Of a stretch of 64,000 nucleotides of DNA, positions 34,986 to 47,280 are shown piece after piece. Source of the DNA: Monodelphis domestica (lineage: Eukaryota > Chordata > Mammalia > Didelphimorphia > Didelphidae); the NCBI RefSeq assembly GCF_027887165.1, contig NC_077227.1, positions 83,350,930 to 83,414,929 on the forward strand, read 5' to 3'. Made by a program: the position numbers and the translations under genes. Numbering within the stretch: the stretch's first letter is position 1; the number at the start of each line of letters is the position of its first letter. The notes below the pieces were generated by a model that was given only the letters and a program-made list of their open reading frames with translations, did no database searches and was not told the DNA's origin.

Positions 34986-35819
34986 TTATGATTTGGCAAT
35001 GATTGGTTGGGGGCCCCTCCAGAACACAGCTACTTCAGCACTTGGCATTTTATCAGGATGTACAGCAGGCACTCTCTACTGAGTACCAATTGTTATCTCA
35101 ATGACAAAGTGCAATAGTGCTCTGTGTTAAGTATTTTACTATCAAAATGGATTTTAAAATAGGCAATAGCAATAAAACTCTAAGCCAATAAAACTTGGGT
35201 TTTGCTTTTTAAAAAAAGTATCTCAAAAACCAATTAGGTTGACAACTAATGTTATGGGGGAAACTCATGAGATTTATTCTTAGGTACAAGAATAGCTTCA
35301 CTTCTTCTGCATTCTTCACCATAGTAACTACTAGATCTTTTGAAACTGAGGTACAATAACTAATAAAAGTTTCAACTTTAAACATAATGCTTGCATCAAT
35401 GCAAAGCATCTTTCTGCAAGGACAAGGATCTACTTTGTCCTCTGTATTCATGGCCCAACAGTAAGAAATTTTTCTTAACAACTGGGAACTGAGTCATCAG
35501 ATTATAAACATGGCAAGAGGGGCTAAATTCTTAACCAGAGTACAGAAAACTGTTTCATGGTTAACAATAATATTGAAAAGGAGGCCTATAATCCTCAAGG
35601 GAATGAAAATCTGCTGTTTATTGAGACAGCAAAGCTAAAGGTTTAACTAAGCTAACAATAATAAAGGCTCCAGGACAAAGCACAATGTCACCAACTCCAC
35701 TTGTCCAAGTAGCTACATCCTCATAGTGACTACAGCATAGATATATAATAGCCCTTTACAAAATTGATATGGGTAGAACTGTGTCCAATTAAAATTCCCA
35801 AAATATTCTATTATACCAC

Positions 35820-35965
35820 CAACTCAACTCAAGTACTTATTAAGCGCCTATTGTTTGCATGGCATTATACAAGGTATAATGTATGGGAAATACAAATGAA
35901 GTAGAAAACACTGGTCTCTGCCCTTGAGGAGCCTACAATCTAAGTTGGAGAGAAAAGACAAACAA
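35820..35965 (+). repeat. Old interspersed repeat of the 'caagcatttattaag' type
   Basis: 'caagtacttattaagcgcct', 'gcatggcattatacaaggta' and 'cccttgaggagcctacaatc' are the best-kept example of this pattern in the window. The family name is uncertain. Confidence 0.55.
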
Positions 35966-36399
35966 ACAAAACTAGAGCATAGATCAAAGGCATAATTAAG
36001 CAAAGTACGATGACTGCACAATACAATTCATAAACAAGAAAGGCATGTTGTAAGAAATCATAATTTAAACCGTGGAATGTGTTGATATTGTAAAAAGAAT
36101 TCCAGATGGCATGGACAAGATTTTGGTAAAGCAAAGCTACAAAGAGTGTGCATGTTGAAAGAGGACATTTATGAATAGTAAAAAAATTAAGTAATCAGGG
36201 CAGGTAAAGGTGAGGCAGAAGATGGATGCCAGGCTTTTAAATAAATCTGGCAACATAATAAGCATTAGACAGCTGTTTTGTAGGTTATTAAAGAAATGGA
36301 AGAGTATCTTTGACTTTCCTCCCCTTCATATCCCAAGTTCTGCCATGAATTTCAATGCACATTTCCCACATCCATCTCTAATCCTATACTATACATCTG

Positions 36400-36930
36400 A
36401 ATTACTTTAATGATGTCCTACCTGATGGGTTAATGCACACAAGCCTCCTTCACCTGATTAATCTTTTTTTATACTTCCAGAATAATCTTTCTCCTACAAA
36501 GATCTGATCATATGACCCTATAGCTAAAAAATCTTCAGTAGTTCTCAACTATTGACGGAATTAAAGTCCAACTTCTGGCACTCCAAAATCTGCACAACTG
36601 ATGCCACCCTGTTTTTAGAGCTTCATCTCCTATTATTATTCTCCTGTAAATATTTTGTACTTGAGCCAAGTACAAAATTGTTCTTCTAAATGCACCACGT
36701 ACCTTCATGCCTATAAGTGACCATGCTGATTTTATCTATTCTTGTCTGGGATGCTTTTTGTGACTTACTGCTTACTCATCTTTGAAAATCTCAAACAAAT
36801 GTCACCACTTCCATGAAAGAGCCTTGGATCCCCTCCTAGGCCAATAAAGACTTTTCTTTTCTATTAGACCTCACACAGTACTTTTGCAATTCTTTTAAGC
36901 ATTCATCACATAATTGCATATATTATACTA
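36400..36930 (+). repeat. L2 LINE fragment
   Basis: 'aaagatctgatcatatgacc', 'ggaattaaagtccaacttct', 'aatgtcaccacttccatgaa' and 'agagccttggatcccctcct' occur in L2 order (antisense of coding not visible). Diverged but long. Confidence 0.7.
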
Positions 36931-37049
36931 ATGAATATTTGGGTATGATCCTTAATGTCTGATTAGTAAATGAATAAAAATAGTATTTTAAGCAAGCAAA
37001 TCTGTTTTGTGTACAAGATGAGATAAAGTAAAAGAAACCAACAAATATT

Positions 37050-37200
37050 TAGTACTTGAAGCTGGTCACCTGTCTGCCTCAGTTTCCTCATCTGTAAAAT
37101 GGGGATAATAACAGCATCTACTTCCCAGGGTTGTTGTGAGAATAAAATGAGATGATACTTGTTAAATGCTTTGCTATATAAATGAGTTATTGTATTGTTA
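37050..37200 (+). repeat. MIR-type SINE
   Basis: 'gtttcctcatctgtaaaatg', 'ttcccagggttgttgtgaga' and 'tgctttgctatataaatgag' are clear MIR core and tail text. Confidence 0.85.
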
Positions 37201-37919
37201 TTACTTGTGTATCTAGGAATATAAAAAACACAAGAGGACAAAAAAGAAATATGACACAATCCTTTTCTTTGAGGCACTTAGAAAAAAAATCTAGTAATCT
37301 ATAATTAATAATAAAATTCCTTAAAGGTCTTTCTGGAACTTCAAGCAAAGGTAGATGACCATCTATGAGGTAGCAAAGTAGTACAGCGGACAGAGTACAA
37401 AGGATAGAAGCAAATGCTGCATAAAAGAAATTCATCTCAATCCTGTTGGGATCATTTTCTCAAAGACCAAGCCATCTTATCTCTGGATCTATAGGACACC
37501 CCATATCCCAAAATATTCCTTTTACCAGCTGCCTCATATACCCATACTCTGAGCCAGGATGTTTACCAGGGAGGCACAACCCTCTCTCTGAAGGTAGCTT
37601 CCCAAAGTATCAAGTCTCCAAAATAACCCACCCTTAAGGTCCCATTCTCAAAGATATACAGAATCTCCAAGGGAAGTTATTCAATGAGACCTGCCCTCTA
37701 TTCCCCATGCTCCTCAGTCTCCTAGACTCAATCTGTCACAACTACCTCTCCCATTCATTTCTTCCAAAGGGATGAAAGAAACCACTTACTTTCACTCTTC
37801 ACCTGTGGATCAGGCAGAAATGCATTCCCCATTTACCTCCTCTTTATTTATGTACCGCTCTGTGAGCCATTCCCACAAAACACACAAATTTCTCTCTAGA
37901 GGAGAGTAATGGTATTTCA

Positions 37920-38275
37920 ATTTTGCTCTCCCTACCTTCACTTCTCTTTAAAGTTCTGCTTATATCTTTACTCTTTTATGTCCTTTTAAATTATGTGTAC
38001 CCTTTTTGTTTTTTCTTTGCAGGGTGGGCTCTTCCTTTTATTTAAGGAGGGTATCCAGGCTACTGTCTCTTCAATTTCCCATCAGACTGCACTCACTTTT
38101 CTGGACTTCTCCATAGCTGTTCCTCTACCCCACCCCCACCCCAATTCCTTTTGTGTGTTCTTTTCCTCATTAGAATATAAACTCCTTGAGGGCAGGAACT
38201 GTCTTTTTACATCAGAGCTAAGAACAGTGCCTGGCACATAAAAACTTTAATAAAAGCTTCCCAACAGACTGAAAA
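37920..38275 (+). repeat. L2 LINE 3' end
   Basis: 'aaactccttgagggcaggaa', 'aagaacagtgcctggcacat' and 'taataaaagcttcccaacag' form the L2 terminus. The CT-rich text upstream may belong to it. 37440-37920 is not recognised. Confidence 0.75.
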
Positions 38276-38289
38276 ACAAAACCTTTAAA

Positions 38290-40135
38290 CATGAGTTAAT
38301 TGATTTAATTAATCATTCTTTCCTGCTAATTGCATTTATTCACCTATTTTCTGTTTCCATGGATGTTTATAAATCAAATAGTCTGCTTGGATCTATTTTT
38401 TGGGTAGGGCAGGAATACTTCAAATTCCCTTCTTTGAGTATTTCTATTTTTCACTGATGATCAGGCTCAGATTTGCAGGATATATAATTTTGGGTTATTA
38501 TTTTAATTTTGGAATGTACTATTCCATTCCAGTCTAGGATTTCTGTGACTATAGAACAGTTTTTTGTTATTAAAATTTCCTCAACCATATATTCAAGTCT
38601 TTTGGTCACTTACAAAATCTTTTGTTTCGGGAGTTAAATTTTGCTGTTATTCATCTTGGAGACCAAAGCATAGAGGTTCTACTCACTTCTAGGCAATCTA
38701 TAGATTCTCACAATTGATATTTTGTTGTTTGTCCTCAGAAGTTCTTGGCGGTTCTGGTATTATTGCCAGCATTGTGGTATTCAGGTTTCTTTGTTTTGTT
38801 TTAAATCATAATATTCTTTTATCTGAGCAGCTAGGTAGCATAGTAGAGGCTGTACTGGATTTGGGGTGAGAAAAATCTGAGTTCAAATTCTGTTTTAGAC
38901 CCAATAACTGTATGATCCTGGGGCAAATCACTTTAGCCTGTTTCCTCATCTGTAAAATGGAGATAATAATGGTAAATATCACAAGATTATTGTGAAGATC
39001 AAATGTGGTAACATGTAAAGGGGCTTTGCAAATCTTAAAATGCTATATAAATGCTGGCTATTATTATCAGTGTTCTTACTTTATCAGGCCTACAATTCCT
39101 AGATTATCTCTATACCTTCTTTCAAGATTTTGAATTCTATAAGTGTTTTTTTTAAACATTGTTGCCATTTGTTTAACTTCTTGCCAGATTTTCCTTCATA
39201 ACGTTATTACCATGTTCCATATTTGTTATTCTTGATCTTTTTCTAAATCTAATTAAGTTTAATTTTGCATTAAGGGCACCAAATTTTGGCTTACATTATT
39301 TCAGTGCTTATTTACTTCTTTGGGGGATCTCATCTATTTTGAACTGTTTTCATGTTTCTTGTTATTATTCTATGGTCTTTTGGAGTTGAGTATTCTATAT
39401 CTTTTAAGACATTAATTCCCTTTCCTTTATATTATAAGATTTGTTAAGCGAGCTTTATATTCTCTTTGAGGACTTGTTCATCTTTTTATAGCTTTATCTA
39501 TTTTTTTCACTGGGCAAAATTATCTCCTGAAATCTTTAGTGTTTGAGTATTAAAAAAACATTTTTTCTTAAATATTCTTATCATTCATTTTTAGTCCTTT
39601 GACCTTTGCTGGCAGAAATATGCTGGAAGATTAAGCTGCAACACTGCCTCACTTTCTTTTACTGGGTAGAAAGAATCTGCCTGCCTTAGTCCCTGCCTGG
39701 AGTACCCCCCGTGGGAAAAAGACTAACTCCCTGCTAGATTTCTGTCCTCTTTTCTTTAGGCCCAATGTTTAGTTGACATTCCTGGCATACTGCCTGATCC
39801 AATCTTCCTTCTTTCTTTTCATATTTGGCTGGTTTGAATTGGCATCTACTGCTTTTCTTAGGATGGGCATAGTACAAAGCAAATGCTCCAGGCAGTTTCT
39901 GCAATAGATACCAAGAAGGGCCCTGTACAAACTTGTGCCTGTTAATTTATGATGCTACCAATCATAGAAGCTGGTGGAGGAGGAATGATAAATGATGTTT
40001 ACTTGGGTTATGTACTTTTTTTCCTGTGGATTTAGCTTTAATTTCTCTTTATCTGGTTCATAATTGCTTATTTTAGAGAAGTTGGAGCATTTTGGAGAAA
40101 ATGACTAATTTTCATCTTGCTGGTTTCATGACCTC
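38290..40135 (-). repeat. Possible old L1/HAL1 5' half (antisense)
   Basis: T-rich text with 'cagatttgcaggatatataa', 'ctgttttcatgtttcttgtt' and an end 'catcttgctggtttc' resembles the antisense ORF1 and 5' regions of L1/HAL1 elements, as at 54.0-55.6 kb. It is interrupted by a MIR (38822-39066). No open frame. Tentative. Confidence 0.4.
38822..39066 (+). repeat. MIR-type SINE, near full length
   Basis: 'gcagctaggtagcatagtag', 'gagttcaaattctgttttag', 'tttcctcatctgtaaaatgg' and 'aatgctatataaatgctggc' run head to tail. Confidence 0.85.
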
Positions 40136-40139
40136 GGAA

Positions 40140-40255
40140 ATATAGTGTTAGATCTAACCTCCTCATTTTACCAAAGAAGATGCTAGACCCAGAGAAGTTA
40201 AATCATTGGATAAAGGTCAAATAGCAAGTCAGTAGCTAAGCCTGGACTAGAAAAG
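40140..40255 (-). repeat. MIR-type fragment (antisense)
   Basis: 'gatctaacctcctcatttta', 'gacccagagaagttaaatca' and 'caaatagcaagtcagtagct' match antisense MIR layout. Confidence 0.7.
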
Positions 40256-40728
40256 AAGATATAAAAGAGGTGGTTTGGACTAGGACCAGGGTCTCCCCAA
40301 GGAGCTAAGAATGGTTTTGTACAGGCTGGCACCTTAACTCATGCCTTCTTTTACCTTTCCCCTAAGTGTTTCATGATCTAAGATTACCTATTATTCTTAT
40401 CTCATAAGTGAAAGCCTCATTTCCTTAGGAAAGCTGACCTTGGATTTTAAGAAAAAGGGAATATTTGAATCTAAACTGACACAAAAAGGAAACCCAAATG
40501 AATCTCTAATTATTAAAACTTCAGGTTAAACAATAAAGCAATGTGAAAAAATGTAGGTAATGTGCGAGATTTTATTTTTGGATGAGAATCATCAGATAGG
40601 TAGACCAATCCTTATTGGGAGTTAGGCACAACTACTTCTGCTTTTTCTTCCTTTCTATCACATTCAATTCTTTAAATTCACAACCAACAGTGTCAAAGCA
40701 ATGTTATTCTAATGTGGTTTGGAGTTAG

Positions 40729-40766
40729 GATTCTGGCATTTATAGCAGATTCTGGCATTTATAGCA
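40729..40766 (+). repeat. Exact 19-base tandem duplication
   Basis: 'gattctggcatttatagca' occurs twice head to tail with no difference. Probably a recent slippage or repair event. Confidence 0.97.
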
Positions 40767-40974
40767 ATGAGTATGGAAGGGCCATAATGCACAAACCTTT
40801 TACTAGCTGTTACTAAATGGTTGCAAGTTAAGAGATATATCCTCTCTATTTCCTAATACCAAGAGTAGGTTCCTTGTCACCCTTTTACAAGCACGAAAGA
40901 GAATATCTTCATCAAGCTTTTTTGTCAACTTTTTGAATACTGGAACCTAGAAAGCAGAATCCCCTGAACTCTCA

Positions 40975-41150
40975 TAGCCTCAATCAATACTATAATAACT
41001 CACATTTATGAAGTACTTTATAATTTATAAAGCATTTTCCTCACAACAATTTTATGAGGTAGTTTTGGAGAGGTTATCTGACTTGCCTGAGGTCTCAAAT
41101 CTGAGGCATCTTACTACTAATTCAGTATCTTTCCATTGTCTATTTCTCCT
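40975..41150 (-). repeat. MIR-type SINE (antisense)
   Basis: 'tgaagtactttataatttat', 'ttttatgaggtagttttgga' and 'gttatctgacttgcctgagg' are antisense MIR segments. It directly precedes the LTR at 41192. Confidence 0.75.
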
Positions 41151-41191
41151 ACTCAAGAAAACAGCTGCATAGATATGAGAGTCCATGCTAA

Positions 41192-42160
41192 TGTTGGGAA
41201 CTGTAACCTCAAAATTTCTTAGACTTATAAATGTTGGAAATTTCACCATTGGGAAATTTCATACTTGAAAAATTTCCTATTGATAGTGGGTCTTGACTAT
41301 TGGAATGTGAACCCCATTGGCATGGGAGGTTCCTTCTTCTTCCCTTCTTAAGATTACTTTAGGACAGAAACCTTTTGCTGAACAATGGAAAGGACTTTGA
41401 CCTATGCTTAAGCATAGAACAGGAATTTCTTTGAGTCATGATTGAGTTTAGAATTGATACAATGGAGATACTTGGAATCAATCTCCACCCTATTCAGTCC
41501 TAACAGGATTGAGTAAGGGCTGCAGCCTAGATCAAAATTTAATTATTTCAATCTCTACCCTACTCAGGTTAACAGGATTTAGAAAGGGCTGTAGCAAAGA
41601 ATCAAAGATTTAATTATTTGAAAATATGACCTTCAACAGAGATGTGCAAAGCCAGACCTCTGGGCGGTCCTGGGTTAAGCTAGAGCCTCCATTGGCACAG
41701 GGAAATTGATGGACACGTGATTGGTAGATGTGAGGACTGAGGGGAGGGAACTTGGATGGTTTCCTTAAGGATAGGGGGGTCTGAAGACTCGAGGTGGTGG
41801 TTGAGAAGTTGGTCGGTGTGGTTGGTGTGTGCTCTGAGAAGCTTGCTCTGAAGGAAGCTGAAAGTGGGGGCCTCTGAGACTGTTTCTCCATTTTGGTCAC
41901 GTGAGTAATAGGGACTGATCTCTTTTCTTTGCCCCAGCTATCTAAGGGCTTGGGCCTTTTGGCCCAGCCTAAACAGAAGGGGTATTTAAGCCCTATTCCC
42001 TTCTCTCCCTATCTCTAATTCCTTTCTTCCTCCTATTGTAATTAAACTCCATAAAAGATTGACTGCTGACTTGAGTTTTCATTTAGGAATTACATAGCTG
42101 AATTCCTTGGCGACCTTAAATTAATATATATCAGTCTTTTAAAGTGATTCCCTTGTCACA
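41192..42160 (+). mobile_element. Solo LTR of an endogenous retrovirus
   Basis: Begins TGTTGGGAACTG and ends TTGTCACA, with the LTR order inside. The U3 has a 70-base direct repeat (41479-41548 and 41549-41620) and 'gattggtagatgtgagg'. A TATA-like 'gggtatttaagcc' follows, then a polyadenylation-type 'attaaactccataaaa', then a U5 ending near 'gaattccttggcgacctt'. No retroviral genes flank it, so it is a solo LTR. A clear target duplication was not found and the edges may shift slightly. It shares end and U3 motifs with the minus-strand LTR at 12440-13195. Class uncertain. Confidence 0.7.
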
Positions 42161-42875
42161 GAACAAATAGTATTACTTTGCTATATAGTACACTGTCTTC
42201 TTTCTCTTTTTCACTGCCAAACTCAGGGCCCAAGAACTCAATTCCTAATCTTCTCAGCAATTAGCACAAATGGTAAAGGAAGAGGGAAAAGAAGATATAG
42301 GCAGCATTAGGTTTTCATTGTCATGAGGCTTTAGCCATTCTGCTCCACAGTAAACACTCAATGCTGACAAAAAGGGGATGTATTTTAGAAATTAAAAAAA
42401 AAGTAAAGTATGTCTCACAGATTGCAAATGAATCCTATATATTTATAAAAAACAAGCTCATATGAATGCAGAGTGAGGACTACATGTACCCAGGTTCACA
42501 GAACACCTAGCCTTGACTCTACCCAGGGTTATAAATGGGACACTTCTAGATCCGTAAACAGGCACAATTCCTATGACACGAATAAATATGGTAAGACTTT
42601 TTTTTTTCTTAAAAAAATGAAGATATTTGCAGATGGTGGCTTAAAAATCTGTACTAGAATGATTTCAGTATATCATAAAAAATAAAATCTAAGGAATTCT
42701 GTTAACATTGTTCAATTAAGGTCTTACTTTAATTCTTTCCTTTTAAAAGTTAAAATTACCCCAAACCATCATCAATAAAAGAACTCTTACTGTGCTCCTA
42801 TAAACAAACTAGATGGACAAAGTAGCTACAGTTTTATTATTAGCTCTGTCAATACAGAATCTAGAAGCCCCCAAA

Positions 42876-43450
42876 ATTGTAGCCTGGTAAGAGTTAATGA
42901 CACCCAGTTTACTTAGCTTGAAGGTAAAAGTCCCAGGTTTGACCTAGTCAAACTGGAGAGTTTCTCCCTGAAGGGAAAGTCCAACCTCAAAGTCTTAGAC
43001 TAATAGATCTTAAAGTAGTTTAGGTGGGGATGACTAATCCCATCAGTTGTCAAGTATCTCTTTTGTCCCAATGGCTCCCCTTACACCAAAGTCTTTTACC
43101 AAGGTAGCCCAGTTTTCCCCCTTTTGTGCCCATTTTAAAGCATCAGCCCCTCACAGTTATTTCTGTCTGGGACTCCTCGTTTTCCTTTGTTACCATTGTA
43201 AAGTCACTATCCCTCTCATCATCAGTCTCCCCATATTTCCCAAGAAAGGTATTTAAGCTTCCCACTTTAATGGCTCCTTGGAGTTGTCAATGTAGCTCTA
43301 GTTGGCTTTCCCAGGGATCAATGACCAGGGCAACCAGAGTTCCAATCCTCAGAGCTCTTCGTGGAGGCCTAATTTTGCACTGAACTCCTTTCCTTAATTA
43401 AAATGGTTTTTCGAACTACTTAATAGTTCTGTGTTTTTTCCCAGTCAATA
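42876..43450 (+). mobile_element. Second solo LTR-like relic
   Basis: Starts 'tgtagcctggtaagagttaa' and runs to about 'gttttttcccagtca'. It contains a TATA-like 'aaggtatttaagcttccc', an 'attaaaatgg' hexamer region and a GT-rich stretch behind it, which is the order of an LTR. Sequence is unlike the neighbour at 41192, so it is another family. No internal genes. Solo and old. The flanking duplication is not evident. Confidence 0.55.
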
Positions 43451-43739
43451 GCCCTAGTCTCCATTTCCATCAACTGCCTCTTTTCTTGCTCCAGAAAGGG
43501 ACAATGGAGAAAAAATGTCAACAATTGAACCCACTTAAGTCAGTTATATAACAGTTTCTAGAAGGTTCATCTAAGTAATTTTTCAAACTGAGCCTTGAAC
43601 CACACCCAAGGACATACATTTTTACTTTCCAGTTGGGATTTCAATTCATAAACATTATCTTATCTCAGTATCATTATTCTTATCCAAATGCAATTTGTTA
43701 TCTAAACCTCCTAGTTCCATCTTTCAGCTCTGGGCATTT

Positions 43740-44035
43740 TTTCTGCTTGTCCCCGCCCCACCCCATGTTCTCCCTTTTCAACTCCCCAGGCTCCTTTCAA
43801 GTCTTCTAACTTCCAAAGGAAGCCTTTTTCAATCCCACTTAATTCTAGAGCCTTCCCTCTTTTAATTATTTCCTACTTATCTTGTTCATAGCTTATTTGC
43901 TTGTTGTCTCCCTTACTAGATTGTGAGCTCCTTAAAGGCAAGATTTTCTTTTGACTTTTTTAATCCCCAGTGCTTAGTATGGTGCCTGGCACATAGCAGG
44001 CACTAAACAAATATCTAATGATTGAGTGAATTTAT
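43740..44035 (+). repeat. L2 LINE 3' end
   Basis: 'actagattgtgagctcctta', 'ccccagtgcttagtatggtg' and 'cctggcacatagcaggcact' form a well-kept L2 terminus, preceded by CT-rich L2 text. Confidence 0.85.
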
Positions 44036-45237
44036 AGTTGTTCAGGTAAGCACGCATTCCCAGTAATATTCATGTCTGAGACACTAGATAATGTCGATGA
44101 TTTCCATTTATTCATGTCAATAATCCCTATGACTGATATATATGATAAAGGAAAGAGAAGGGGCAACAATGATTCACTACACAAGCCTACTTACTCCCTT
44201 TTCTAGTTCTTATTAACAACTTGCTGACTCCTTTTTGTTAATTCTGGACCTCCAAGGACTGGAAAGCATTAGAAATGTGAACCCCTCCTTTTGTAGCTAT
44301 AGCCACAGAACTCTTTCCAGGTTTCTACTTTTCTGGCCTGATTGTGGTGACCCTCCTCTCTTTCTCCTAACCACACATATCAATTCAATAAGGATCATGG
44401 CATTTATTATAAGGTGCTAAAGAAAAAATGGATTTAGGGGGAAAAATCCATTTTTTAAAGAATCATAGTTTTAATTACAATAAAACATGATTATGGCCAT
44501 GTCTGAATCTGATCATTATAGAGGTGAATCCTACTGGTTAAACTGGAAAAGGCCTTCAAAGGTTTCAAATGTTCCTCTTCATGATAATTTATTAATTTCT
44601 ATTCTCTATGAACATTAAGAGTATATCCCTTTCATTTCAGATCATACTATATCTACTCTGCAATCACCTCTTTATTCCTCTGGGGTCTAAGTAGGCTCCT
44701 AATGTAGAAAGGCAATTTCTTATCTAGGACACAAAAGTTATTCACATCTCCTGGATTGACCCTGCAAATGCTCCCTTTTCTTGGTTCATGGACTCAGGAA
44801 CCTTTAAGTGTCTCTACTGTCATTTTTCTTCCTGGTTCAAATATATGTCCTATAATTCTCTCTAATTTATTCCAGTTAATCTGTTCTAATTGTTCTGTAT
44901 TATCATTCTAGCCAGCCAATTTCTTAAAGCATTTTGTCATTACATCAACATATCAAGGACCTGTGAAAGCTAGTGTATAAAATTAACATAATAATTATAA
45001 TGGCAATGGTAATAACTAACCACATTTATATACTGTGTACAGTTTACAAAAGAGGTATTTCTTCCATGAAGTAATAAGCTTACTTCCCTGTTGTTAGTTC
45101 TAAGTATCTAAGCAATGTTTCCTAAATATCCATGTAATTCAGATAGTGTCTAAATGCCACTTTGTCTCTTTATTGCCATTTAGTCATCTTCTTTTAGCCT
45201 TACCATTTAATCTCTGCTCTCTATATTCACATGGAGA

Positions 45238-45430
45238 ATCATAAGAACATAGATTTGTAGACAGATAAAAGATCTCAGAGACCAGCTGGTAAAACCTTTT
45301 CATTTCACAGATGAAGAATTGAGGCCCACAGAGGCTAAATGATTTGTCTAAGGACACATATTTTATAAGGCCAGAATTTTAATTAAGTTCCTCTGACTCT
45401 AACACCCTTTCCACTATCCCATGCTGCAAT
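45238..45430 (-). repeat. MIR SINE (antisense)
   Basis: 'tttcacagatgaagaattga', 'gaggcccacagaggctaaat', 'gatttgtctaaggacacata' and 'ctttccactatcccatgctg' give a full antisense MIR. Confidence 0.85.
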
Positions 45431-45454
45431 CTCTTTATTATCCATTTTCTTTTC

Positions 45455-45850
45455 TAAAAAAATTATTTTTCAAATGTTAATAATCTATTCCCCTTCCTAT
45501 TAAAAAACAAATTCCTTTTTACAAACATATATGTATATATTTATTTAAGTCAAACAAATTTCTTCCCTGGCTGTGTTTTAAAAAACAAACAAAAAACATG
45601 TCTCATTATGTACTCTGAATTTTTCTGTCAGGAAGTAGGTAATATGTTTCATCAATGATCTTCTGCAATCATGAATGTTCACTGCATTGATTAGAATACT
45701 TAAAGCTTTCAAAGTTATTGTCCTTATAAATATTGTGTTATCGAATAAACCTTTTTTTGCTTCTGCTCATTTTATTCTTCATCAGTCCTCAAAATTCTTC
45801 ATTTTTATAATACTGATGTTATAAAATAAATTGTTCTCCTGGTTCTGCCA
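45455..45850 (-). repeat. L1 3'UTR fragment (antisense)
   Basis: 'catgtctcattatgtactct', 'gtcaggaagtaggtaatatg' and 'gctcattttattcttcatca' match the antisense L1 3' text also seen at 58.3-58.5 and 60.1-60.4 kb. Confidence 0.7.
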
Positions 45851-46289
45851 ACTTCCCTTTAATTCCTATTTCAAATCAGCTATCAAAATTTAGTTCTTTT
45901 CTCTTTAGTATCCAGTATTGGTCTGAGTAAAAATGCAACTGAGTGATTATCCATAATTCCTTCTCTCCCTTATCTGTAAATATTATAATAAAGTATTTAG
46001 GGAAAACAAAATTATAGTGTACTAAATTGTTAAGTTTAAATATCTACCACCAAAGAAAAGAATGGGGCCTTTTCTGGCATAGGCTGCTTACCTAAATGTC
46101 TCTAAGTCACTTCCTGCAGCTTTAACCAACTTCTCTATAAAAATGACTCACAAATTACCCTTTCCAGGTCTGGATTCACTTAGGAATTCAGGTGCTTTTA
46201 GGTTATCTTTACCTGGAGATCTGTTATCACTATAACAGGGACTCTCATTCCTAGCTACAGATCCATCAATTATTCTGCTATCTTGCTTC

Positions 46290-46800
46290 ATACACTAATC
46301 TGCTCAAAACAAGAAAAAAAAAATAGTTCCCTATTTCTCACCAAGCAAAACTTTAAACTTCTTGGTTTGGAATTTAAGACCTTCCAAAATCTGGCACCAA
46401 TCAACCTCTCCTGTCTTTTCTTTTACTGGTACTCCCTTTTCTAAACTTCCACATCCTCTTTTTTTCCCCATACCTTTCTCCCTTTTTTCTTTCTACCCAT
46501 TAAATTCTGACTTATTCAAATGGAACATCTTCCATGTAGCCTTCTCTGATCCTTTCAATTAATAATTCCTTCTTCTAGATCACAAAAGAACCATTTATAT
46601 TTTTCTTATTCAATTCTGTATTAGTTATTTTGCATATATATACATATATAAAAATAATATTCTACTCCTCCCCTACTAAACTATATATCATATAAGGGTA
46701 AGTACAGTGGTGTATTGTTTAAACTTTGGGCCCTTCTCCTCATCCCAGTTCTGAATACTGCTCTCTGTACAATATATGTACTCAATGAATGCATCTGAAT
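46290..46800 (+). repeat. L2 LINE fragment
   Basis: 'ttaagaccttccaaaatctg', 'catcttccatgtagccttct' and 'tgtactcaatgaatgcatct' fit the L2 3' half. Diverged, CT-rich upstream. Confidence 0.6.
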
Positions 46801-47243
46801 TAAATATTTTGGTTAGGCTATTACAATACCCATGATTCCTATCCTTATAGATTCTTATGAAAACAGAAAAATAAAAATAAGGACAATGAGAAAAACTAAC
46901 AGTGAAATAGAGGTATTTAATTATATGCAAGTTCTCACAACATTTGATACTCAAAATGGTTATCAGCTGAAGAGATATTTAATAACTCGGACTGGGCATC
47001 AAGAGAGGGGTGGGAATATGTTTACATGGATCTACAGCAGTTGGCAAAACATTGCATATATGTAGAGCCTTATGCAGAGTCTGCACTGGGAAGCTCTTTC
47101 CAGTGCCTGAGGACATTTTTTGCATGCCCCACCACTCAGTCCAGCTACCTAAAGCAAGCACTTTCTCTTTTAACTTTCTCCAGTTATCTGGGGGCTCAGA
47201 GACAGTTTGAATTTGCCCACTCAAACTCTGGAAGGGGGAGGGG

Positions 47244-47280
47244 AGAGGAAAAGAATCCCTGGAAGAGGAAAAGAATCCCT
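47244..47280 (+). repeat. 20-base-period tandem duplication
   Basis: 'agaggaaaagaatccct' is present at 47244-47260 and 47264-47280, exact over 17 bases. It lies in sequence I cannot assign. Confidence 0.9.

Noticed and set aside
41610-41900. 96-codon minus-strand frame
   Set aside because: It lies wholly inside a solo LTR and has no family resemblance.
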